Below are positions 25,286-34,514 of a DNA stretch of 64,000 nucleotides, in pieces. The position numbers were made by a program, and so were the translations under genes. The notes beneath the pieces are model-generated. The model was not told the DNA's origin and did not search any database. It worked only from the letters and a program-made list of their open reading frames with translations. Source of the DNA: Pirellulales bacterium (GTDB lineage Bacteria > Planctomycetota > Planctomycetia > Pirellulales > Lacipirellulaceae); contig JANQOF010000050.1 of NCBI GenBank assembly GCA_028279215.1, positions 27,610-91,609 on the forward strand, written 5' to 3'. How positions within the stretch are numbered: the stretch's first letter is position 1; every line of letters starts with the position of its first letter.

Positions 25286-28200
25286 ATGAATTCTGCCGCA
25301 GAGAGTGCGTCGAGTCCAATCGAGTTCCATCGGCGCGAATCAATTCGACTGTTGACCGTTGCATTGTTCACGATCTCCTTCATGTGCACCGTTTCGGCGC
25401 CGTTGGCGACCGCTGCCAATGACTCCCAATTCGGTGCCGACGGCGACCCTGGCGCCGACGGCACCGACGGCGACCCACCAACCGACGGTGACCCAGGTGA
25501 ACCAGGGGGCGACGTGGTGGCTGACGCCGGGGTAGCTTTGCCTAATGGCGATGCCATGAACGAAGCCGACGCAAGTGGAGGGTTCGGCGGCGATGGTGGG
25601 TTTGGCGGCAGCAACACCAATCCCGGTGGAGGGCCCGGCGGGAACGGCGGCGACGGCGGAGTTGGTGGCAATGCCATGGCCAATGCTGCAAGCAATGTTT
25701 CCGCGGCATCGGCAATCGCGACGGCCTTTGCTACTGGAGGCGATGGAGGGTTTGGTGGCGACAACGGAAGTGGGACGCCACCGAATTTGGGCGTCGCAGG
25801 TAACGGCGGCGCAGGCGGCAGCGCAACCGTTTCGGCGGTTGCAGAGAACGATTCGGCCGACGTCGTCGAAGTGAACGCATCTGGCTTCGGCGGTTGGGGT
25901 GGAACAGGCGGTGGCGGAACCGATCTACCAGGCACTGGAGGCAACGGCGGTGAAGCGAGCATCGGCATCGGTGGCGTTTCCGGCATGTCGACCGGAGGTG
26001 GCGATGTCGCGATTTTTGTCGAGCTGACTGGAGGGGATGGCGGAAACGGCATCCAAGCGGGGCAAGCGGGAAGCGGCGCAAACGCAACGATCGGCAGCTT
26101 GGACGTCACGGGTTCCACATCCGGCACTTTGACTATCGACCAATCGACCCTGGGTGGCACAGGCGGCTCCGCCAACGGGTTCGCCAACCCAGGTTTCGGT
26201 GGTACCGCGACCTCCAATCTGATGTTAACAAATATCGGAGGCGGCGCGCTCGATGGCACCAGTTCCGCGACTGGTGGCACGGGCGGTTCGGGTACCGCGC
26301 CGAGCAATGGCCGAGATGGCGCCTTCGCGACTGCAACTTCCAGCCTCACAACCATCGGTAGCGTAGAGTCGACTGCGACGGCGACGGGTGGACATGGAGG
26401 CGCTGGAGTTGATGGCGGCATAGGGGGCAATGGATCGCAAGCCACGGTATCCGCGTTTGGCGAATCGACCGGTAACAGCAATGTCGACGTCCGCGCAATA
26501 CTGACCGGCGGAAATGGTGGTCATGGATCCGCTGGCGGCTCTGCGGGAAACGGCGCGGACGCGACATTGGTTGACGCCGTGAATGCCGTCACCGACGGCC
26601 GGATCGATCTAAATCAAAATGCCAATGCAGGAGACGGTGGTGGCGGCAGCGGTACGCTCGGAACGCCTGGCAACGCGGTATCGACGCTCGATTTCAGCCA
26701 TCCGGGATCAGGGGAACTCCGCGGCATCGTCAGTGCCGAAGGGGGGAGCGGGAGCGAGTTTGCCGACGGAACGGGCCACGATGGTGCTAACGGCGGGACA
26801 GCCATAGCATCTGGCATTTTTGGCGCGGATGGCGCTGTTAACTTCACCTCGGTCTCTGCCACCGGCGGCAACGGCGGTGCTTCGAACGATGCAACCGGCG
26901 GCGCGGGCGGCGCGGCCACCGCTTCGGCCGAGGGAACTTCAACCAACGACATCGTCGACCTTCACGTAGAGCAAACCGGGGGATCAGGCGGACAAGGGCA
27001 CCAAGGCGGCGCGGGCGCCGACTCAACTCTTTCCACGACGGGCCTGCCGGGCGACGCGCTCAAAGCAACATCGGCAACGGGGTTCATACGATTGCAACAG
27101 GCAGCCACCGGCGGCGACGGCGGTAGCGGCGACGGTGCGGCCGCAACACCGGGCACGGCGGGCAACGGCAATTCGATACTCGAATACACCAACGCCGGTA
27201 CAGGAAACCTCACTGGTTTCTCAACGGCGACAGGCGGCACGGGCGGTAGCGGCTTAAGCGGCGCGGACGGTGGTGTTGGGGGCACCGGCACCGCATCGAT
27301 TGATCTTACTGGATCAGGTAACATCACGGCTGAAGCGACTGCGAATGGTGGTGGCGGTGGCACCGTGAACTCGGGAAGCGCTTCCGCTGGGGATGGTGGC
27401 GTCGCGGTCGTGAACCCGTCGTCGGCCGAGTCGACAGGCACTGGAAGCGCGACGCTTGAAGTCATGCAGATTGGCGGGGCGGGTAGCGGCGCGACATTTG
27501 GTGGCAACGGTGGCAATGGGGCAAGTTCGACAGTCACGGATGCGGTGAGCGTTGCCACCACGACTGGTTCTGCGGGCATGACGCAAGCGGCCATCGGCGG
27601 CAACGGCGGATCGGCCAACGCAACGGGCCTCACCGGTAACGGCGGCAATGCTGCCTCGCACATCACAGGATTCAACAACCCCGGCACTGGCAACCTTCGC
27701 GCGAACGCAATTGCGGAAGGAGGTAACGGTGGGTCTGGGCAAAGCGGACCTGACGGCGGTGATGGCGGAGACGCGGTGGCCGAAATCAACGTTACGAGTG
27801 CTGGTCAGATTGGTGTGAATCCCCGCTTTGGTGCAAACGCATTCGCAACAGGTGGTACCGCTGGCGGAGCAAGTGATGGGGGCGCAGGAGGAACGGCGGG
27901 TGACGCCACGGCTACTGCCACCGCCATGGGAACCGCCTCGGCCAAAGTTCATGTCTATGCGAATGCCGCTGGTGGCGCGTTTGCACCAACCAGCGACGCA
28001 ACCACCATTGCCGGCAATGGCCTTGCGACTGCCACGGGCAGCGGCGCGTCGGGGCAGTCTGACTCCTTCTCGTCTACTACAAGCTTTCTGTTCAATTCTG
28101 GCGTCACTTCCATAGCCAAAGGTCCGATTAGCGGACACGAGTCGACCGCCGTCCGCTCCGGCGCTTCGCACACGAGCGTCGGGCCGACCATTGGCGATGC

Positions 28201-29035
28201 CGCGAGCTTCCAGTCGATAGGCCTGATCGACACCGAGCCAACCGACTCCGAAGTACTGTCGGCAGTTGCCGGTACGACCAACGTGGCAGGCAGTTTCGAC
28301 GTTGGTGGCACCAGCGACATGTTTGGCATCGCCGTGATGGGCGGTGGTCACAACGACGATGGATCTTCCGGCTCCCTCTTGATGCAATCGGAAATCCTAC
28401 TTGCCTTCAACACCAACACGCTCAGCCAACCTGACTACAACGGCCTGCAAGACTTGAAGCTTGGCCTGGTTGAAGCGAGCACCGAGGGCAATGGATTCTC
28501 TGAGCTCAACTTCCGTGTCGAAACGTTTGCAGGAGTGTTGGTCGACGAGACATTCAACTCCGCCGCGGCCGCCGACGCCTACTTTACCGACAACGTCTTG
28601 GACCTTGGTGGAGTGGAATTAGGGGAACTTCCCAGCGGCCGACAAAACCTACAACTATTCTTCGACTTGACCACCGAGAATCCCGACGACGCCTACGCCA
28701 TCTCGCTGGTGATCGGAACAATCGCCACCGGCCTGCCGGGCGACTTCAATGGCGATGGCATGGTCAACCTCGCCGACTACACGGTGTGGCGCGACAACCT
28801 GGGCGCACCGGACGACGCGCTGATCAACAACAATGGCGACGAGGCACCCGGCGTCGGCCAGGGCGACTACACGGTCTGGAAGAACAACTTCGGCGCACCG
28901 GGAGCGGCGACCGCCTTGACCGCGCATAGCGCAGTGCCCGAGCCTTCTACCCTGATGAGCGTCGTCGGAATGCTGCTGGTCGCTAGTTCCAGCCGTCGCG
29001 CTTTCGGCCGCGTTTGCGCTTCTCGGATGCCGTGA
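25286..29035 (+). CDS. Giant glycine-rich secreted protein with dockerin-like repeat and PEP-CTERM tail
   Basis: The 1249-residue product (ATG at 25286, AGGTG upstream) has a signal peptide, then about 900 residues of Gly-Gly-x-Gly-Gly repeats (GGDGG, GGNGG, GGTGGSG) with Ala/Thr strands between, resembling PE_PGRS or beta-roll proteins. Four copies of a super-unit of about 160 residues are visible (see findings). Behind this come a beta-rich domain (about 960-1130), two dockerin-like stretches (DFNGDGMVNLADYTVWRDNL, then GVGQGDYTVWKNNFGAPG) and a PEP-CTERM tail (VPEPSTLMSVVGMLLVASSS then RRA). PEP-CTERM proteins are sorted to the envelope by exosortase. It is probably an extracellular matrix or surface protein. 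Long opposite-strand frames are shadows of the Gly repeats. Confidence 0.88.
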   Translation: MNSAAESASSPIEFHRRESIRLLTVALFTISFMCTVSAPLATAANDSQFGADGDPGADGTDGDPPTDGDPGEPGGDVVADAGVALPNGDAMNEADASGGFGGDGGFGGSNTNPGGGPGGNGGDGGVGGNAMANAASNVSAASAIATAFATGGDGGFGGDNGSGTPPNLGVAGNGGAGGSATVSAVAENDSADVVEVNASGFGGWGGTGGGGTDLPGTGGNGGEASIGIGGVSGMSTGGGDVAIFVELTGGDGGNGIQAGQAGSGANATIGSLDVTGSTSGTLTIDQSTLGGTGGSANGFANPGFGGTATSNLMLTNIGGGALDGTSSATGGTGGSGTAPSNGRDGAFATATSSLTTIGSVESTATATGGHGGAGVDGGIGGNGSQATVSAFGESTGNSNVDVRAILTGGNGGHGSAGGSAGNGADATLVDAVNAVTDGRIDLNQNANAGDGGGGSGTLGTPGNAVSTLDFSHPGSGELRGIVSAEGGSGSEFADGTGHDGANGGTAIASGIFGADGAVNFTSVSATGGNGGASNDATGGAGGAATASAEGTSTNDIVDLHVEQTGGSGGQGHQGGAGADSTLSTTGLPGDALKATSATGFIRLQQAATGGDGGSGDGAAATPGTAGNGNSILEYTNAGTGNLTGFSTATGGTGGSGLSGADGGVGGTGTASIDLTGSGNITAEATANGGGGGTVNSGSASAGDGGVAVVNPSSAESTGTGSATLEVMQIGGAGSGATFGGNGGNGASSTVTDAVSVATTTGSAGMTQAAIGGNGGSANATGLTGNGGNAASHITGFNNPGTGNLRANAIAEGGNGGSGQSGPDGGDGGDAVAEINVTSAGQIGVNPRFGANAFATGGTAGGASDGGAGGTAGDATATATAMGTASAKVHVYANAAGGAFAPTSDATTIAGNGLATATGSGASGQSDSFSSTTSFLFNSGVTSIAKGPISGHESTAVRSGASHTSVGPTIGDAASFQSIGLIDTEPTDSEVLSAVAGTTNVAGSFDVGGTSDMFGIAVMGGGHNDDGSSGSLLMQSEILLAFNTNTLSQPDYNGLQDLKLGLVEASTEGNGFSELNFRVETFAGVLVDETFNSAAAADAYFTDNVLDLGGVELGELPSGRQNLQLFFDLTTENPDDAYAISLVIGTIATGLPGDFNGDGMVNLADYTVWRDNLGAPDDALINNNGDEAPGVGQGDYTVWKNNFGAPGAATALTAHSAVPEPSTLMSVVGMLLVASSSRRAFGRVCASRMP

Positions 29036-29246
29036 GCGTCTCACCAACCTTGGTGATGCGCTGCTTGATTGCAACCCGGACCAACAGGGCGACCTTGTTG
29101 ACGCCCAGTTTGCCCATCGCTCGCATTCGGTGCGAGTTAATGGTCGACGTGGCGACGCCCAAGATGTTGGCAGCGTCCTCGTCGGTACAACCCAGGCTAA
29201 TCAGCCGCACGACTTCGCGTTCGCGTTTGGTTAAATCATTTGCCAT
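28983..29246 (-). CDS. LuxR-type HTH transcription regulator, stand-alone
   Basis: An 87-residue protein, started at the ATG at 29246 inside a longer frame, with a full LuxR/GerE helix-turn-helix: LTKREREVVRLISLGCTDED, then AANILGVATSTINSHRMRAM and GKLGVNKVALLVRVAI. No receiver or ligand domain is attached. Its 3' end overlaps the 3' end of the glycine-rich gene by 53 bases on the opposite strand, an unusual convergent overlap. Confidence 0.82.
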   Translation of the reverse strand: MANDLTKREREVVRLISLGCTDEDAANILGVATSTINSHRMRAMGKLGVNKVALLVRVAIKQRITKVGETLTASEKRKRGRKRDGWN

Positions 29247-29375
29247 GGTTAGCGGTTTTACCCCAAAACTCATGGAGTTCAAGTCCATGCGGCGATCCGC
29301 TTGCAAAACAGGGCCAACTGCGGCGACCTGACGCCAGTCGCTCGAGCAAACCGGCGGGCAACCGCGCGCGATTGC

Positions 29376-30302
29376 CTATGCCGCGTCTAGACTTTCGACA
29401 ATCGCCGCTTCGACGGCGGCGGCGTCCATCTGCACGGCGACGTCCATATTGGGTTGCTCGGCAGTTACCGCGCGGCGTTCGAATACCGTTTCGCCGTGGG
29501 TTAGTTCGCCAGCGGTCTCCACATCGCCGTACATTCGCTGCATCGTGAATAGCGCCGGGCGCATGGCCGCGACTAACGCAACCACGTCGTGTACCAGGAT
29601 GCCTTCGAGCCCCAAGTGCTGACGCGCAGCCCGATATGCGCCGGGCAAAATGCGCTCGAGCAAGACGGCGGTGCGCGAATCTCGCGATTTGAGCCTTTCG
29701 AGAAAGTCGAAACCAAGTATCACTTCGCCGGTGACATCGATAGGGATCACGGTCTTGGTAATTGGGGAATTGAACACCTGGCGAGCTGCTTCGCTGTCGC
29801 AATAGATGTTGAACTCCGCCGCCGCCGTGACATTGCCAGGGGCCGCCAGCGTGCCACCTCGGATTATGAGATGGCCGATCATACCGGCCAGGTCGGGTTC
29901 GTATCGCAGCATGTCGGCGATGTTCGAAAGCGGACCGGTGGCCACGATGGTGATATCGCCTGGGGCTTTGCGAATCTCGTCGCTCAGCACTTTTACCGAC
30001 CGATGGCGATTGGCGAGTTCGGCCACCTGAAGTCCGGCTCCGCATAATCCATCGTCGCCATGTAGATGTCGGGCGTTGGTACGGAGGATCTGCTCGGGAG
30101 ACGCTGCACCGATTCGCGGCCAGCGTTTCGGATCGAAGTGTTCGACAAGCGCTTGAACGTTGCGGCTGGCCTGCTCAGGTTCCACGTTGCCGCCGGTGGC
30201 GGTGACCGCGATTACTTCTAGTTCTTCCGCGGCGAGCGCCAAGCACAGTGCGATGGCATCGTCGTAGCCGGGGTCCATGTCGAGAATCACGTGACGCGGC
30301 AT
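29376..30302 (-). CDS. Inosine-uridine-type nucleoside hydrolase
   Basis: The 308-residue protein (ATG at 30302) carries the family signature at its N-terminus: LDMDPGYDDAIAL, with the Asp cluster that binds calcium, followed by the Rossmann-like fold with TATGGNVEPEQASRNVQALV and IVATGPLSNIADML. The family cleaves the N-glycosidic bond of purine or pyrimidine nucleosides for salvage. Substrate is not predictable. It stands divergent from trpD, about 137 bases away. Confidence 0.9.
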   Translation of the reverse strand: MPRHVILDMDPGYDDAIALCLALAAEELEVIAVTATGGNVEPEQASRNVQALVEHFDPKRWPRIGAASPEQILRTNARHLHGDDGLCGAGLQVAELANRHRSVKVLSDEIRKAPGDITIVATGPLSNIADMLRYEPDLAGMIGHLIIRGGTLAAPGNVTAAAEFNIYCDSEAARQVFNSPITKTVIPIDVTGEVILGFDFLERLKSRDSRTAVLLERILPGAYRAARQHLGLEGILVHDVVALVAAMRPALFTMQRMYGDVETAGELTHGETVFERRAVTAEQPNMDVAVQMDAAAVEAAIVESLDAA

Positions 30303-30439
30303 TGGCGCCTCATCCTTCTTGTTGCGAAAAGAAAATACGTCGGTCCATCGCCGCTTTCGGCGGCATTCCCTATCCTTTATCCTGGACGGCGTGCCTTGGC
30401 ACAATGCGTATTCTCGTCATCCATCCAGAGTTTTTGTAG

Positions 30440-31465
30440 ATGAATCCTCAGATTGCAGAAATTGTCGGTCGCGTCGCTGGTGGACAAGATCTGTCGATGG
30501 ATCAAATGGAAGCGGTGATGGATCTGGTGATGCAGGGCGAATGCACCGACGAGGAAATCGGCCTGCTGCTGACCGGTCTGGCTGCCAAAGGGGAAACGGT
30601 CGACGAAGTAGCTGGTGCCGCCACGGCGATGCGCAACCACATGACTCCCATCCGAACTACCCGTACGGGAGTCGTTGATACCTGTGGCACCGGCGGTGGC
30701 GGTTCGCAAACGTTCAACATCAGCACCACCGCCGCCATTGTGGCCGCGGCGGCGGGCGTGCCGGTGGCCAAGCATGGCAACCGAAGTGTTACCAGCCGTA
30801 GCGGCTCGGCCGACGTGCTTGCCGCGCTGGGTGTGAACCTGGATGCGTCGCGCGAACAAGTGGAAGCCTGCCTCGACGAACTCGGGTTATGCTTTTGCTT
30901 CGCCCCATTGGCGCATCCCGCCATGCGCCATGTCGGCGCGGTCCGCAAGAAGCTCGGAATTCGTACGATCTTCAACGTCCTCGGTCCGCTGGCGAATCCC
31001 GCCGGAGCTATGTATCAACTGCTGGGCGCGGGTCGCGGCGAATTGCAACCGCTGCTGGCGTCCGCGATGCAGCGGCTGGGGACCGAGCGGACGCTGGTGG
31101 TGCATGGCGCCGACGGCATGGGCGACGTTACCTGTAATGGCGAGACGCGCGTGACTTGCGTCACACCTGACGCGATTGAGGAGTTCACCTGGACACCAGC
31201 CGACTTCGGCTTGGATACGTCGCCAACAGACACGCTGGAAATTGAATCGCCGCACCAAAGCGCGGCGATCGTGCTACAGCTACTTGGTGGCGAACTTGGC
31301 CCGCCGCGCGACGTGGTGGTACTCAACGCAGCCGCTGCCCTAATCGCCGCCGGCGAAACGGACGAGCCGCTGACGGCCGCCAAGATGGCGGCAGAGGCCA
31401 TCGACTCAGGCGCGGCAGCCGAACTGCTCGCCAAGTTGGGCCACATGTCGCACGCGGCCGCCTGA
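30440..31465 (+). CDS. trpD: Anthranilate phosphoribosyltransferase
   Basis: The 341-residue protein has the TrpD layout: helical N-terminal domain (about 1-70), then VVDTCGTGGGGSQTFNIS with the GTGG phosphate loop, KHGNRSVTSRSGSADVL for the second ribose/phosphate site, and IFNVLGPLANPA. It transfers phosphoribosyl to anthranilate in tryptophan synthesis. Slightly longer than the typical 330-340 residues, otherwise ordinary. No other trp genes are in the window, so the pathway is dispersed here. Confidence 0.95.
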   Translation: MNPQIAEIVGRVAGGQDLSMDQMEAVMDLVMQGECTDEEIGLLLTGLAAKGETVDEVAGAATAMRNHMTPIRTTRTGVVDTCGTGGGGSQTFNISTTAAIVAAAAGVPVAKHGNRSVTSRSGSADVLAALGVNLDASREQVEACLDELGLCFCFAPLAHPAMRHVGAVRKKLGIRTIFNVLGPLANPAGAMYQLLGAGRGELQPLLASAMQRLGTERTLVVHGADGMGDVTCNGETRVTCVTPDAIEEFTWTPADFGLDTSPTDTLEIESPHQSAAIVLQLLGGELGPPRDVVVLNAAAALIAAGETDEPLTAAKMAAEAIDSGAAAELLAKLGHMSHAAA

Positions 31466-31491
31466 GGTTGGGCATGGCCTGGCACACAGAA

Positions 31492-33288
31492 CTATTGCTC
31501 TCGGACGCTGAACTCCAACTTCCAGCGGTCGTCGCTCGTGGTGCCGACGCACCATAGTTCAAACATGCCAAGCTCGGTGATGTGCGATTCGAATCGCACG
31601 GGAACATACGACTCGTCCGTTTCGTCGGTTGCATTCAACGTGGCTTCGAGGGCGTCGGTCTCGGTCAGTTCTTCTTCGTCGATCGCCGGCAGCACGTCCC
31701 CTGGCTTGTCCTGCGGACGCATGGCGGAACTGAAAAAGCGAAAATGTGCCGGTTCGCCCAGCACCAATCCGATGTCATTCGAGGGCACCTCGACAGATGT
31801 TCCTTCCTCCATTCCAAACGCCACCACGCACAACGCACGCAACGGCCGCGGCGCGCCAGGAATAGCCAGTCCGGCGGTTTCGATTCCAACGTAGTATGAT
31901 CGCGCCACGCCGCCGCGAATGCGAACGCCGCCGTGCTCCTTCGTCCACCCGTAGTAAGCGGCGCCGCGAGCCACGGCGAAGTCGAGATCGCGTGCGCCCG
32001 GCAACTCCTCGGCCGGTGTCGACTCGCCCGCCCAACTGCCGATCACCCGCAACACTAGCGACTTGAGTACATCGGCCTTGAACACGCCACCGTTGAACAG
32101 CACGTGCGTTGGGTACGCCGCGCCGCGTCCCTCGTCGGCATGCGCCGAAAGGAATCCGGCGAGGTGCCGAGTGATACCGACATCGGGCTCGAACGGCAAG
32201 CCAATCTCCTGAAAGCCTGACGCCCGTTGCCGTTCGGGCTTGGCGAATAAGTCGCACTCGGGAAAGAAACCGCCAATCAAGAGTTCGGTGGCCAACTCGC
32301 GCGGCACGTCAACCGATACCGTACCGCCGATTAGCTTGCTGCCTCGGCCCAACACCGAAACACGGTGAGTATCCGGGGCATCGGCGGCGAGCAAAGACTC
32401 CTTGGCGTCGCGGCACGCATGCCACAGCGACACCGACTGCCAGGCGTCGAGATTTACGCCTTGGTCGGCGAATAGAGACGCCACTTGATGAGCGAGAGCG
32501 AGGTCCATGTTGTCGCCGCCAACAAGCAGGTGATCGCCCACCGCCAAGCGTTCGAGCGCAAGTTCGCCATCGGCTTCGGCCACGTCGATCAGCGTCAGGT
32601 CGGTCGTGCCACCGCCTACATCGCACACCAATAAGCGATCACCCGCAGAAAGATCGTTTCGCCAGTCGTCGCCGCGCTGCGCTAGCCAGGCGTAAACGGC
32701 CGCCTGCGGTTCCTCGAGCAACACGATGCTGGGAGGCAACCCGGCGGTGAGCGCTGCCTCGCGGGTTAGTTCGCGCGCGGCAGCATCGAACGACGCCGGC
32801 ACGGTCAACACCACGTGCTGCTCGGCAATGGCCGCCTCTGGGAACTTGGCGTGCCACGCGGCAACCAAATGCTCGAGGTAGCGTTGCGACGCGACGAGCG
32901 GGGAGACCTTTTCGACCCCTTCTGGCGCACCATGCGGTAACAGCGCCGTGCGTCGATCCACGCGGCTATGGCACAACCAACTCTTGGCCGCCACGACGGT
33001 GCGGTCGGGTACGTCAGCGCCTTGCCGACGCGCATACTCGCCGACCGCAAACTTGCGGTTATTGGCCCATGGCAAATCCAAGCTCCCGCCCGCTTCGTGC
33101 TCGGGCGCCAGGTACATGAACGATGGTAGCGACGGCCGCTGGTCGACGGTACCGGCGGCAACTAGCTGTGGAATCTCCAGCAACTCGACGTCGGGCGTGC
33201 CGCTATCGAGGGCGACGTAGGCCACAACGCCGTTAGTGGTTCCAAGATCAATGCCGACGACGTATTTGGCAGCCACAACTTCGTTCAC
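31492..33288 (-). CDS. Hsp70-family ATPase (YegD/HscC-like)
   Basis: The 598-residue protein has the actin-like ATPase core: VGIDLGTTNGVVAY at the N-terminus, LLVCDVGGGTTDLTLI (second phosphate loop) and LFNGGVFKADVLKSLVLRV (adenosine site). The C-terminus lacks a clear DnaK substrate-binding domain and lid, so it is a short Hsp70 of the YegD/HscC kind. It begins with GTG at 33288, exactly after the stop of the DUF2760 gene, so translation is coupled. Presumably a specialised chaperone working with DUF2760. Confidence 0.9.
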   Translation of the reverse strand: MNEVVAAKYVVGIDLGTTNGVVAYVALDSGTPDVELLEIPQLVAAGTVDQRPSLPSFMYLAPEHEAGGSLDLPWANNRKFAVGEYARRQGADVPDRTVVAAKSWLCHSRVDRRTALLPHGAPEGVEKVSPLVASQRYLEHLVAAWHAKFPEAAIAEQHVVLTVPASFDAAARELTREAALTAGLPPSIVLLEEPQAAVYAWLAQRGDDWRNDLSAGDRLLVCDVGGGTTDLTLIDVAEADGELALERLAVGDHLLVGGDNMDLALAHQVASLFADQGVNLDAWQSVSLWHACRDAKESLLAADAPDTHRVSVLGRGSKLIGGTVSVDVPRELATELLIGGFFPECDLFAKPERQRASGFQEIGLPFEPDVGITRHLAGFLSAHADEGRGAAYPTHVLFNGGVFKADVLKSLVLRVIGSWAGESTPAEELPGARDLDFAVARGAAYYGWTKEHGGVRIRGGVARSYYVGIETAGLAIPGAPRPLRALCVVAFGMEEGTSVEVPSNDIGLVLGEPAHFRFFSSAMRPQDKPGDVLPAIDEEELTETDALEATLNATDETDESYVPVRFESHITELGMFELWCVGTTSDDRWKLEFSVREQ

Positions 33289-33819
33289 CTAATCTACTTG
33301 CACTTCGGCCGGCGCGACCACGAGCGCCGACTCTGCGTTACCCGACCAATCGGGCACGTCGCACTTGGTTGCTTTCCACCCAGCGTGCACCAGTTGCCCA
33401 GCGAGCGGCGGCTCGCCCGATACGTTGCCCGTCAGTCGATACTCCGCCGGGTCGTAGCCGGCGGCAACTTCCACGCGCTCGCCTTCCGTCTGGCCGGCGA
33501 CCGGCGTTACGGCAAACATGCGTTCGATCACTTTACCGCAATCACGCAGCACATCGCGGGCGGCCGCGCCGATCTGGGCATCGGAGTAGCCATCGAGCGA
33601 CTCGCTCACCATGTCGACAAAGCGGGCCTCGCGTTGCAGCGTGGCGAGCAGCGTAACCGCTTCACTCCGCGCCGGCGGCGCAGGCTTGGCGGGTTCAGGT
33701 GCAGGCGGCGGCTCGGCGGGCGTATCGGGAGCCGGAATCTGCAACTGCTCGATGCCGGCGGCGAACTCCGGATTGAACAGCACCTTGAAGAACGACTGGA
33801 TGGCAAGCCACAAACGCAT
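33289..33819 (-). CDS. DUF2760-family protein
   Basis: The 176-residue product (ATG at 33819) has a hydrophobic N-terminus (MRLWLAIQSFFKVLFNPEFA), a Pro/Ala-rich stretch at about 30-55 and a C-terminal domain with LTGNVSGEPPLAGQLVHAGW. This matches the DUF2760 family, usually found next to an Hsp70 of the same kind as the following gene. The stop directly abuts the Hsp70 start. The family has no firm biochemical role; a chaperone co-factor is inferred from this context. Confidence 0.83.
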   Translation of the reverse strand: MRLWLAIQSFFKVLFNPEFAAGIEQLQIPAPDTPAEPPPAPEPAKPAPPARSEAVTLLATLQREARFVDMVSESLDGYSDAQIGAAARDVLRDCGKVIERMFAVTPVAGQTEGERVEVAAGYDPAEYRLTGNVSGEPPLAGQLVHAGWKATKCDVPDWSGNAESALVVAPAEVQVD

Positions 33820-34027
33820 TGGGCACGGCTCCAGGATTGGTGGTTGGCGGTGGGAATCATCTCCCCAGGCGGGCTCCCCAGCGTACCGCCCCGGCGTGCC
33901 CTTCGCCAAGGGACCGAGGGCCAACGCCCGCGATGCACTTGCACATGCAACCACCCGCGCATACATTGCCCATCTCCCCGGCCACCAGAGTCGAGGACCG
34001 CTTCCAAGCAACTACGAGGCAACGCCC

Positions 34028-34303
34028 ATGGTCGATGCAGCGCAATGGCAGCAGACGTTTCTCAAGTGGCCCGCTTCAATTCCCCGTCGCGGCATTTTGA
34101 CTACGGTGCTGAACGAGCACATCCCCTTCAAGGGATTCATGACCACCGACGCCATGCTGCTACTAGAACGCCAGAACCCCGACTCCCTCGGCGCGCGATT
34201 CATTGTTCTAGAGTACAGCGCGGTGAACGCCCTGAAGTACATCGACCCACTGAAGGCGGAGAACTTTAAGGAGTTGGGGTTTGTGGGGAAGTTGTCGCAG
34301 TGA
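34028..34303 (+). CDS. Small conserved-looking hypothetical protein
   Basis: A 91-residue protein beginning MVDAAQWQQTFLKWPASIPR, with an alpha/beta pattern and no signal peptide or membrane helix. GAGG lies about eight bases before the ATG. It is divergent from the DUF2760-Hsp70 pair (about 210 bases) and followed by a double hairpin. Function unknown. Confidence 0.6.
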   Translation: MVDAAQWQQTFLKWPASIPRRGILTTVLNEHIPFKGFMTTDAMLLLERQNPDSLGARFIVLEYSAVNALKYIDPLKAENFKELGFVGKLSQ

Positions 34304-34389
34304 AGGCCGGGAGTCCACACCCGTGCGGTCTCAGTGTTTCGATGCAGGCAATTGCATCGGGCGTTTCACGCCTAGACACTGTTGGGAAT

Positions 34390-34465
34390 GACCGTTGTGA
34401 TCCGGTACCGAGCAATGAGCAGACAACGGTCGTGCGTGCGGCCTTTCGCCTGGAAGGCCGCACGC
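34390..34465. repeat. Two adjacent perfect hairpins
   Basis: GACCGTTGT/ACAACGGTC forms a 9-bp stem (34390-34398 with 34423-34431, 24-base loop), and GCGTGCGGCCTT/AAGGCCGCACGC a 12-bp stem (34434-34445 with 34454-34465, 8-base loop). They lie between two convergent genes, which suits a bidirectional terminator, but no T-tract follows on either side. An RNA element or an intergenic repeat is the alternative. Confidence 0.55.
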
Positions 34466-34514
34466 AATATTGCCGAGACTAGGTGGATATTCCAGATGCA
34501 TGGTAGTTCTACCG

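Noticed and set aside
25231..28387. Long minus-strand frames rich in Pro/Ala or Arg
   Set aside because: They mirror the Gly-rich codons of the + strand gene, have no ribosome sites and no domains.
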